Notes under the pieces: generated by a model | What the model saw: the letters and a program-made list of their open reading frames with translations, nothing else | Told to the model about the DNA's origin: nothing | The model's database searches: none | Position numbers and translations under genes: made by a program | Part shown: positions 24,691 through 34,067 of the stretch, one piece after another | Numbering within the stretch: position 1 is the stretch's first letter | How the letters are laid out: every line of letters starts with the position of its first letter | Assembly (NCBI RefSeq): GCF_963678635.1 | Contig: NC_087068.1 | Coordinates: 57,521,896 to 57,585,895, forward strand | Length of the DNA: 64,000 nucleotides | Direction: 5' to 3' | Source: Symsagittifera roscoffensis | Taxonomy: Eukaryota; Xenacoelomorpha; Acoela; Convolutidae

Positions 24691-24878
24691 TGAACCTACA
24701 CATTCCAGTTGAAGATACCCCCACTCCTAACTAAAAATCATTTTATTTTCAACTTAACCACCGTCCACTACCTCCTCTCTCAGCTCTAAACATCCTAATT
24801 TCAACTTATTTTTTGTAAGGTTCCCCCTCCTCTCAGTTCTTTCTTGTTTTTGCTCTTTTAGTCATCTTATTGCTCAAA

Positions 24879-25361
24879 ATGATCTTCTCAGTGCAAAACA
24901 GCAACCTTATGTACTCTGTAGAATTTTCACCTGATCTAGTAAAAATCCAAGTGCGAGAAACAGTCTCTGGAGTTTTTCTGGCTCGAATGGACATCCCAAT
25001 CCAAGTCTGGCACATGGTGGAAGTGATGCGAAGGGATTTCAGCGAGCATCATATGATGCAAGTTCCCATCACAGAAAACCAACTTGGAACCATGCAAATG
25101 ATGGCGGAAGTGTCTGAGCATGTGGGAATGAACTACCCCGAGATTCCTGACTCTAGATATGTGGCTCAACCATTCGACGATTTCCTCTTTCCTTGGGAAG
25201 AGGGATCTGTGGACAACCCAATTACCATCGAAGAGGATGAGGGGTTCTCTGAGCCAAGAACTCCAGTCAGCGAACCACCAGTGATGGAGGCAAGACCAGC
25301 TTTGCTCTCCATTGAGAACTTGCAAAATTCTTCAGCTGCTCGACAGCTTTTTGATTTGTAA
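24879..25361 (+). CDS. Unknown acidic protein, 160 residues, intact
   Basis: Starts at the ATG at 24879 (MIFSVQNSN) and runs uninterrupted to TAA. The N-terminal half looks like a compact mixed fold. The C-terminal half is acidic and proline-rich (ITIEEDEGFSEP, then PPVMEARPA), probably disordered. I recognise no domain. Base composition is more balanced than the surrounding AT-rich DNA, and codon structure is clean, so this looks like a real gene still under selection or only recently inactive. It lies downstream of the CCAAT-like repeats inside the 14 kb element. An accessory or regulatory role is a guess. Confidence 0.55.
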   Translation: MIFSVQNSNLMYSVEFSPDLVKIQVRETVSGVFLARMDIPIQVWHMVEVMRRDFSEHHMMQVPITENQLGTMQMMAEVSEHVGMNYPEIPDSRYVAQPFDDFLFPWEEGSVDNPITIEEDEGFSEPRTPVSEPPVMEARPALLSIENLQNSSAARQLFDL

Positions 25362-26359
25362 ATAAATTGGTTATTGTCTTGTGTTTTGTAATTTAATTTC
25401 TTTGCATCAAGTAATTTTTTTTAAAGAGATAGGAACAAAGAAATAAGATCATTGAAAAATTTGTTTAAAAAATTGCATAGGCAAAGTTTTGTTTAAAAAT
25501 TTGTAAAATTCATTTTTAAAAATCAAACTAATTTTACAATTAGTAAATATTTTTTAAAAAAATTTATCGTAAGATGATAAAAAAGTTGAATCAATTTCGA
25601 TATTTGTGAAAAACTTCACAAAATTTTCACACACAAGATAAGAACTCACTACAATTTTTGCACACATGTTAGAAACTTTAAAATAATTTTGCACCATGCA
25701 AAAGTTTTCATAATATTTTTTGCATACTTGTTAAAAAAATCAAAGAAAATCTTCCAAGTTAAGAAAACTTTATCAAATATTTTCGCATTTTACAGAAAAC
25801 TGAAAGAGGATTTTCTTGCAATGCTAAAAATTAATGTTTAAGAATTTCTTTGTTTCAAGTTTAACCAGTGAAAAGTCTACTTTTGCACGTACCTAAATCA
25901 AAAACATCAAAGAAACAGTGAATTAAGAGTAGGAAAAGCATTCAAAGTCATCAATACTGATAATTTCTAAGCAATAAGAAAAAAGAAGTTAGGTTTTGCA
26001 AATGTACATGTTTTTTAAAACATGAAAAAGTTGCGTTCTGCAACAAACTTTCTATAAAATACGCAAATTTGATATAAAATGATTGATTTTTTTTTGCATC
26101 TTGTAAAAAAGTAAAATTATTTATTCGTTGAAAAGCAGTTGAATTGAAATTTAATTAACCTTGACTAGAATTTTATGAAGAAATAATCAAAAATTAATAG
26201 AAAAATTGACACGCTCACTATTTACAGAACCATAACCATCAATAAAACAATCAATTATTTTGAACAAATCAGATTCATATTTTGAGTTTTGTACTTTTCG
26301 AATTCTGTCTAAAAATGCTGAGCCAAGAGTTTGCGTAGATGCAAGTTTTTGATTAGAAC

Positions 26360-26779
26360 TTAGATAAGGTTTTTTGAACTTTTTGCGAACAAGTCGTTTC
26401 CTTGATACGCTTGGTGTTCTTTCTGCTCCTTTCCATCGTAAATTATGCTGAACTCCACAACTAAGCTGAGTGAAGACTTCCCCACTTGATGTGACAATAC
26501 TCGAAAAGAATCTGTGCTTGTAAAAAGTGTAAAGACAATCAATTTCTTGATATATGTATTGATATGTCTAATCTGAAGAATTTGGCTAAGGGAAGTTCCA
26601 ATTAAAATTATATGAAATTTGCAATTTCCTAAGGAACAGAAAGAACCGTGAGTAGAGACGCAATAATCTTGGGTTACTTTGTATTTTTCGTAAAAATCGT
26701 TGGAAACATAAATAAACAATGATTTACTAATATAATCTGAATAAAAGCTGGGAAGAGCTTGACACATAGCAGCTGCCAT
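26360..26779 (-). CDS. Unknown protein, 139 residues, intact
   Basis: Starts MAAAMCQALPSFYSDY at the ATG at 26779 and runs to a stop at 26360. It contains a repeated-looking beta-rich core and no obvious transmembrane segment, signal peptide or zinc motif. I do not recognise it. A minus-strand TATA-like CTATATAACT sits about 35 bp upstream of the ATG, and the CArG/AP-1 cluster lies just beyond, so it is the left-hand gene of a divergent pair. Within the element it is the only clear minus-strand frame besides the polymerase. Confidence 0.5.
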   Translation of the reverse strand: MAAAMCQALPSFYSDYISKSLFIYVSNDFYEKYKVTQDYCVSTHGSFCSLGNCKFHIILIGTSLSQILQIRHINTYIKKLIVFTLFTSTDSFRVLSHQVGKSSLSLVVEFSIIYDGKEQKEHQAYQGNDLFAKSSKNLI

Positions 26780-26811
26780 TGGGAAAAAAGATTTTTGCAG
26801 AAAATGGTGGA

Positions 26812-26910
26812 GTTATATAGTAGTAGTAACGCCTACGCAGCTTCCATATAGGGAAATCCTTCCATATTTGGTACTACTTCCATATATGGAAATGGCGATG
26901 ACTCATACTG
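26812..26910. promoter_or_regulatory. CArG-box and AP-1 cluster in a divergent promoter
   Basis: Two perfect CArG boxes, CCATATTTGG (about 26862) and CCATATATGG (about 26880), a one-mismatch CArG CCATATAGGG (about 26843) and a TGACTCA AP-1 site (about 26899) lie within 60 bp. A TATA-like element faces the minus-strand gene. GCCTACGCA at 26831 repeats a motif of the CRE promoter. Confidence 0.75.
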
Positions 26911-26983
26911 CTTACTTCCATTTTCATTTAATCTCAAAGTCATTTCTCTCATTTCTCCTCATCTGATCAGTTTGTTCTTCAAA

Positions 26984-27456
26984 ATGTACTCGAGAAAAGT
27001 TGATAGTTCCAACTATATTGAATTTTCAAAAATCAAAAAAGAATTGGGAGATTTGTTTGGTTCCAAAAATCCTACAAGGGAAAAATATGCTTGGAACCGT
27101 GCTTTCAACTATTAAAAATAAATGATTTGGGACAATTTGAAAATTCTCAACAAGTCTATCTTAGTGAAAAAGAAGGCGAAGCAGTATCCGCAATACGGAA
27201 TACTGTTATTCACGATGCTGAAAATCTTGGACTCGTACCTATATATGAAGCCAAATCTGGCAGAGAATCAACTATGGATCAGGAGCTCGACATCTGTAAT
27301 AGAGTATATGAAATAGCAACGTACAACATGAGGAGGGTGTGTGTCACAATCAAGAAGTACAACGTGAGCAAGCCACCCTACATTCAGATTCGACTCTTCA
27401 TTGCAAAGGAAAATGAAGACGAAGCAAGTTGCATATGTCAACTATACTTTGAATGA
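26984..27456 (+). pseudogene. Unknown gene, frame broken once
   Basis: An ATG at 26984 opens a 44-codon frame (MYSRKVDSSN ... AFNY) that ends at an A-rich run near 27114. Clearly coding sequence continues in another frame from about 27100 to 27456 (LKINDLGQFENSQQ ... QLYFE). A single indel in the A/T run most easily explains this. The C-terminal part is intact, about 115 residues, with alternating charged beta-like strands. No domain is recognised. It is the right-hand gene of the divergent pair controlled by the CArG/AP-1 cluster. Confidence 0.5.
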
Positions 27457-28022
27457 ATTCAAAGAACTGTCCCAAATATTGGGAGACTTTATGTTTACTG
27501 ATAATTGTAAACATCAGTAAAGCTTTGTGATGTTTTGCATGTTTGGTAATTGAGATATTATTGGTTCAAAACTATTTTTTCTCACTAAAGTGTATATTTA
27601 GAGCTATAATATCTGAGAAAAAGTCAGACAAAACATACAATTTAATCGAAATTGACAAACACTAACCAATTATGATATGATTTTCCAGTATTTGTTTATG
27701 AAATTACAGATAAATTTATTTAATAACTGTTTTCATCAAAATTTAGCTAAATTTTGCCTCAATTTAAGAAAATTACAAACCAGAATGTATATTTAGTTGA
27801 AAACATTATCAATATTTTTTTTAGATTTTTTGAATTTCATTGGTTGTTTTCAATTTTTTTCTGCCTTAATTTGAGGTTTTTATTGTCTACATGACTTTCC
27901 TTGAAACTAATTAGACTCTAAATCATTAAAAAATATTTACGGTGACTGTTACTACAAAATACTTTAAAAATGATAAAACAATTCGAGTTTTTTAAGTTTC
28001 TTCATATATTTCAGTAAGAAAA

Positions 28023-28577
28023 ATGTTTCCATCAAAAGCGTTCTCAATGTCTGAATTGAACATTTATCAGATTTTAAAATTGAACTACTACAAAAAACTA
28101 CAAGAGTGGTGGACAGATGAAGTTGATGGAGATTGTATTAGTTTTAACTTGTATAGAAACAAAGAAAGTTCAATAGTTTTGTTAACAAGATGGAGAGGAG
28201 ATTACAAAAAAGAAGAGTACTGTCAGATTTATCAACAATGTTTTTATTTAGAAGAGTTAACTCAGATTGAGTGGTTGATCAGTAAAAAACAAAACAATTG
28301 AAGAGCCTATGAAACAGAAATTGGAGATAAGGAACATCAATTCGATTACTATTTTGAATTTGATACAAATACAAAATCCAGATTTGTCAGAATATCTTTT
28401 GATCGTTTATCCAAATTTAATAGACTTCCGGTTGTTTATAGTACAATATACCAAAAAGAAAACGATAAAAACGTATATTTTGGTAATTTCTTTTTGCACT
28501 GGTTAGAAATAGAACAAATCGAAAAAATTTTGATCGAAATTTCAAAATTTGAATTGAATATCGAAAAAACAATATAA
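28023..28577 (+). pseudogene. Unknown gene interrupted by one in-frame TGA
   Basis: The ATG at 28023 opens a frame (MFPSKAFSMSELNIYQ ...) that stops with TGA at 28299-28301. The same frame then continues open for 91 more codons (RAYETEIGDKEHQF ... FELNIEKTI) to a TAA at 28575. Total length is 185 codons including the internal stop. The composition is lysine-, tyrosine- and glutamate-rich on both sides of the TGA, which argues for one original protein of about 184 residues. No family is recognised. Confidence 0.5.
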
Positions 28578-28807
28578 ACTAGACAAGAAATCTCATTTAT
28601 CCCACTAGGGTATCAAACTTCAAATCTTAGTTATGTTGGAAAAATTCAATAAAATTTATTGATTAAGAAGTTTCATAAACATAGTCTGGTTCTGATCTAC
28701 AAAGTTTTTTAAAATCTGTGATTACTTCATTCTTGTTGGTTATTAACACAAATGATGTCTGTGAAAGTATCCTAAAAATCAACAAATTTTAAAGAAATTG
28801 TTGAAAA

Positions 28808-29065
28808 ATTCATGAGAAGAAGAGCTCAACTCTGATTGGTTGACATTAAATTTCTTGAAAATTACATGACTTTTGATGCTCAATTCTGATAGGTTGACAT
28901 TGAATTTGTTGAAAATTACATGACTTTTGAAGCTCAATTCTGATTGGTGGACATTGAGTTTGTCGAAAATCACATGACTATTGAATCTCAATTCTGATTG
29001 TTTGATATCAGAAAAGATAAAAGTTTCCTTGTAATTAATGCTCGATTCTGATTGGTTGATACTTT
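28808..29065. repeat. Tandem repeat of about 63 bp with inverted CCAAT boxes
   Basis: About four units, each containing TTCTGATTGGTTGACATTGA followed by a GAAAATTACATGACTTTTG-like segment; a fifth CTGATTGG lies just to the right. CTGATTGG is the reverse of CCAATCAG, a canonical NF-Y box. The block lies upstream of the zinc-finger frame at 29275. The minus-strand open frame across it is only the repeat read through. Confidence 0.8.
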
Positions 29066-29274
29066 TAAAAATTCCATGGTTAGATTGGATGATTTTTATT
29101 TCAGCTAGGCTAAATAGCATATCCATTCTGATTTTCTTTCTCGTTAAAAACAATTGGTTAATAAGTTTGCTGTTTTTATTTACTTTTATTTATTTTTTTG
29201 AGGCTATTCAACTCACCTTATCTAAAAATTTGGGACAATTTAAATCTCCCATTTAATTTTTCATTAGTATTGAG

Positions 29275-29508
29275 ATGCCTTCACTCAATAGAAACGAAAG
29301 AGTTGCATGTCTTGAATGTGGCAGGGAATACACTCACAAAGATGCATCAAGACATCGTAGAACATGTGGTGTTTTGAAGAGTTCTAACAGTAATTTTTAT
29401 ACTTATAGCAGCGAGGAACTCGCTAATCATTTCACAAGAAGAAGCATTCTCAGCATAATATTAAATTATGTGCTCAGCAGAATCCAAACACACTTCAAGA
29501 GAAGGTAA
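29275..29508 (+). pseudogene. Truncated second copy of the polymerase zinc-finger start
   Basis: Begins MPSLNRNERVACLECGREY, clearly homologous to the first residues of the polymerase gene on the other strand (MPALNRNEKVKCEECGQEY). The first finger (C-X2-C, H, C) is kept; the second has lost its cysteines (NSNFYTYSSEELANHF). Homology then leaves the frame after RR, where KKHSQHN-like sequence continues in a neighbouring frame. Polymerase domains are absent downstream. It may be a decayed paralogous zinc-finger gene or the stump of a second polymerase gene. Confidence 0.7.
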
Positions 29509-32175
29509 AATTTCTAAGTTTTTTTTTGAAAAACTTAGAAATTACTATGATTATTAGTTTTTACTGAATCTGAAAAGTCTCAGCAATTGTAACAAATCTA
29601 GTCAGTAATTATACAGTGTTTTCATTACATTACCTGAACTGTCATTTATTTTTTTATTCAAAGGTTTTGATTGATGTTAAAGAGAGCAAAAATTGAGTTC
29701 AAATCGTCGTGAAGCTTTCCATGGAACTTGATCCGAAAACTTTTAATCAACAGTAAAAACTCCCTTGGTTGCAAGCTTGCGGAGACTTGGTTGTGATAAA
29801 TTTGTAGTAAAGTGCATAACATATGCTAATGAGTATTTAAGTATTCGCCTAAAAATTGTAAAACTTGGATATTTGGAAAACAGCAACTAATTGAAAGGTT
29901 TTTTTGTAGTTACTATTTTAAAGTTTTCCTTGTTTAGTGCTTGTAAAAAAGTTCATAGAGCAGAGCTTTTTAAGCTGATAATGTGGTTTGATTTATTAAG
30001 AATTATGTTTTTCTATTGATTTTTTGATGATTTCAGAAAAAAAATTGATAAACGACCTGGAAAAAATGTATATTTTGCTAAACTTTGAAAGTTTCAAGAT
30101 AATGATATACATCATTCCAACTAAAAATTTAGTCTAAAATAGAAATTCAGATTTAAAACAGCATTATACAGTTATGAGGTTGAGAAAATCCTTTAAAGCT
30201 TTTTAGTGAAGGATTTATGGTATTAATTCAGCTTCGGATTATTGAACGTTCGTTGAAACGATACATTTTTCCATCTAAAATTCAATTTTCAAGTAAAAAT
30301 TTGCTCAAATTGGATTCATTTGGTAGATAGATGAAGCAGATACTGAGACAATGCTAAAATGAGATAGAAACTCAATTTATTCCTTAGATTTGAGATAATT
30401 TTACTACAATTTAGCTTATAAAGTATATCTTGAGAAAAAATCCGACATAAAAATTCTCAATGTCTTATATTTATGCGTAATTCATTAGAAAAAATTGTTA
30501 TCATTTGATATATTAGGTACTTTATATGAAAGATCAAATGTTTTGAGGATAATTTTTGAGAAGCAAACCCAGTTCGACATCTTTTGGAAGAAGATACATA
30601 AAGCATAAATCGAAAACTTGCTTTCAAGATCTACTTTTCCTTGCTATATACAATACACAAAACTACATACAATATACAACACTATATACAATACATTACT
30701 ACAATTTTACTATATAGTTTTTTCTTAATAGAAGTCGGTAGATTACACAATTGTTCCAGTTTACACCTTGATTTGCTTTGCTAAATCAATTTTTTGAGAC
30801 TCGCTCTTTCAGAAGTTTTTATATTGTAGATGTTAGAAACTAGGTTCCCTTGCGTATTTCCGGAGATTTTCAGATTATAACTAATAGAGCTGCTCCTAAT
30901 TTGTTCTTAGATCGTAGAAAAACACCTTTATATTCTCATTTTGAACATGTATTTTTGAATGCTTTAACTAGCACCAATTCTTTCTCACTTGGATATTTTT
31001 GAGAAAATTTCCATCATAAATTAAGAATAAAAAGCGAGTTAATAACTATTTTGCAAGAAAAGTGATAGTAATTGATCTTAAAAGTTGTATTTTTGCTTAA
31101 ATAGTTTACGATAGCAACTGAACAGGGGAACCTTGAAGAAGATATTTACAATTTTTATTGTAATAATCATACGGTATCAGTTCTAATTTCATCTCTGCCA
31201 GCAAATTGTTCGTTCAATTGATACTATTTTCCTCCTAAATTCTCCAGTTTTGACTAAATTTTCTAGTAAAGTGTGTTCAATAGCGAAAACATGTATTAAG
31301 CAAAAAGCAAGAAGAACCTTAAAACATGGAAAAACTCTACGGAAAATCATGAGTTATGTTGCAGAAGCAACAGAGAGATAATCATCAGTTATGAAGAAGT
31401 TTTTGTTGAATTTGAGCCAATATCGAATAAACTTTTAAGAAACATTTATCCCATTTTAAACAATTTTAGCAATAAACTGTTAATTTTTGATCATTAATCT
31501 GAAATTTCTAATTTTTAACATGAAAAATTTCTCACAAGTTGTAATTTTTGTACAAATTTGGGTAATTCAATGAGAAAAAAAATGAGGAGGAGTTGAATTA
31601 TGGAGTTTGATTTAGAAATATCATAGAATATTGCCCTTAATGTTCATTTGAATTGAGATTCGTAAAAATAATCCCTGAACTGGACAAAAAAAAAACAGTT
31701 AAAAACCAAAATAAAAGGTTCGAAATGGAAAATTTCATGTAAATTTGATGAATTTTTATTTTACCTTCTCGAAAATTACGACTAATTTCACTGTTTTCCG
31801 GAAGTTTCAATATTGATTCTGCTACTTTTAAGAATCTTTTCGGTGTTTAGAGCATTGTATAACCAAATATTTAGCTCAAATTAAGGTAAACTTCATCGTA
31901 TTTCAATATTTTGAGAAAAAATTGTGGAAAGTCATTTTTTTATTCAAAATTTTGTATCATTGTCTCAACATAATGCCAATTAAAATACAGTCTTAGGTTA
32001 TTTTTAAAATCAATACGTAAAAGTATGTTTAAAATTAGATCAAAAACAACAATACATTAACCAAATTTATGAGATTTCTGCAATTTTTTCCAAATACTTG
32101 AAACTTTTGCAATTTTTTCCAAATACTTGAAATTTTTGCCATTTTTTCCAAATACTTGAAATTTTTGCAATTTTT
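29509..32175. other. AT-rich stretch of the element without genes
   Basis: No frame with coding character on either strand. A 32-bp minisatellite lies at the right end. The stretch separates the last recognisable frame from the right inverted repeat and may hold genes decayed beyond recognition. Confidence 0.5.
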
Positions 32176-32180
32176 TCTCA
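32076..32180. repeat. 32-bp minisatellite, about 3.3 copies
   Basis: The unit TTGCAATTTTTTCCAAATAC plus TTGAAATTTT-like bases repeats at the inner edge of the right inverted repeat. Confidence 0.85.
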
Positions 32181-32549
32181 AAAAATTTGAATTTTTCGAA
32201 GCCTCTGTAGGTTCAGAATAGATTCAGATAGATAGAAAGTAAAAGTATCTAATAAATTTTTATTAGATCAAATTAAACAAAATCTTATCGTGTTTTGATA
32301 AAAATTCCAAGTTTTTGGACAAAAACTCTTACCATTGACTTACCATCAACCAAAAAAAACTAAATACATAACCTTAATTCTACAATCTACACGTAATTAA
32401 CAATTAATTGTTCCCAATTAGGTAACGCGCGCCGAGATTTTTGCGAAAAAATTAGACATTTTCGCAAGAAAATTCTCTTACCATCACACTGAAACCTTAC
32501 CATCGGTATTCCCTATCTTAATACATTGTAGACTCTATACCCAATCTTA
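32176..32549 (-). repeat. Right terminal inverted repeat
   Basis: Reverse complement of 18537-18898, ending CCCAATCTTA. It carries an extra segment of about 30 bp near 32285-32315 absent on the left. Confidence 0.9.
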
Positions 32550-34067
32550 TTACATAGCATGGCGGACCGAAAATCTATAACGTATCTTAATACATGGGGT
32601 CCGCCATGCAACCCCCCCTGATCAGCCTCATCATCTACTACTCACATCTGTGTTTGACATTTTTTGATAAAAAAGTAACCAAATTTGAGAAAACTGGATC
32701 AATAGGGAAAGTTTTTATTTCGCTGGGAAATCAGAAAATTAAATTCCGATTTCGAAATTAGAAGTCGATCACGTTTTTCGTGAACTTAACACTTTTGCTG
32801 TTCGATAGTGGAGTTTGCCTTCCTTTCAACAAAAGGAGTGCAGTGCACTGAATAAAACCGCAAAAAAATCAAAATTGAGCGTGAAAAGAAACAAAAAAGA
32901 TCACTAGCAAAGCGTCTAAATAATCGGAAAACTTGGTATTACGCATGAAAAAATATATAGACATTTTTCACTTCTGAACGATGCTTCCACCCAGGTTATT
33001 CTTAAGTGGAGCTGAATCAAGAGGACCTTGTTAGCTCGTTTTGAACCCCTGTCGAATATGTAAAGCTGAATGTAATTATCAACACAGAGGCGAAGGGAAA
33101 CTTTGCCGTTTTTGTGATACAACACAACCGCAGCAGACTCAATTCGAGATATCGAAACTTTTATCGAAAAACGAAAATTTCATTCAAAAAAAGTAATAAT
33201 AAAAAAAATCATGCTTAGCGCATATTGCTAAATGATCATTAAGGTAAATGAGCGCGTCTTACCTCAACTTTTATCCTTCATTTATATTTAATTTCCAACT
33301 CTTAGTATAATTACAAAAAAAAAGAAAAATTCGATTTTTTGTTTATTTTTCCCCTTTTTGTTTATCCAGTAATTGTTGAGGTTATTGAGACATTATTTTA
33401 AAAAAATAGATAGCAGCCTGACCTGAGTGCATGATAGCAGCCTGACCTACTAAATAGATAGCAGCCTGACCTACTAAATTTTGCTAAATCTCCAAGTATT
33501 TAAAAACCGCTTCAAAAATTCGATTTTTTTTTCATTATTTTTTTCTTATAATAACTTTAATTCATTTGAATAAAGGGTAGACCTTAAGTAGGAGTGCAAT
33601 GCCCCTTTGTTCTATTCTTTTCCAATTTCATGTACTGAATTGAATGGTTCGATATCAATTGTTTGTATTCAGTTGAAAATACACAGATTATTGTAGTTTG
33701 TTTCTAAATGATTTCGGATAAATAAATTCTTCTTCTTCTTCTAACAGAGAAAAAATGAGAGGAAGAACGCAAAAAAAATTCTACTCGATGACAGTCTTTG
33801 TCAAGTACCCTAGGAAAAGCCCATAAACATGAAAAGAGCTGTTTCTCAGAATAGAACTACGCTAATATGTTTATCCTTCAGCTTGAGTGAAGTTTGAAGT
33901 CGGAAAAAAAATCCAGAAACAGACCGACGCGTTTCAAATTTTTATGATTTTAAACAATAAGCATAGTTAAAAACGCACGAATTTTCTTTGAAGTAGGCGC
34001 GATGTAAAATTTTTTGCATGACTTGAGACCATTCAAATTTTTATAGCCAAGATTTTCTATAGGCAAC
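32550..34067. other. Intergenic with small repeats
   Basis: Holds an 11-bp perfect inverted repeat, CATGGCGGACC at 32558 and GGTCCGCCATG at 32598, just outside the 14 kb element. A dispersed-repeat copy lies at about 32656-32830 (family also at 37755 and 58240). A third item is a run of three GATAGCAGCCTGACCT units (about 33408-33470). No gene is supported. Confidence 0.5.

Larger units (their letters stand above)
18537..32549. mobile_element. 14 kb terminal-inverted-repeat element with family B DNA polymerase (Maverick/Polinton-like)
   Basis: Bounded by inverted repeats of about 360 bp. Inside are, left to right: a decayed DNA polymerase B gene (minus), a CRE-rich divergent promoter, three plus-strand frames, one minus-strand frame, a CArG/AP-1 divergent promoter, two broken plus-strand frames, a CCAAT repeat block, and a second truncated zinc-finger start (plus). 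The rightmost 2.7 kb has no coding signal. Known Mavericks also encode retroviral-type integrase, packaging ATPase, cysteine protease and capsid proteins; none is recognisable here. No 6-bp target duplication is evident (AGAGTA on the left, TTACAT on the right), so the exact ends or later decay remain open. Confidence 0.82.

Noticed and set aside
28779-29153. Minus-strand frame of 124 codons with repeating QSELS-KSHVIF units
   Set aside because: It is the 63-bp tandem repeat read in a frame without stops; no independent sign of coding.
33408-33480. Short repeats GATAGCAGCCTGACCT that might suggest a CRISPR-like array
   Set aside because: Eukaryotic DNA, only three units, irregular spacing and no unique spacers.
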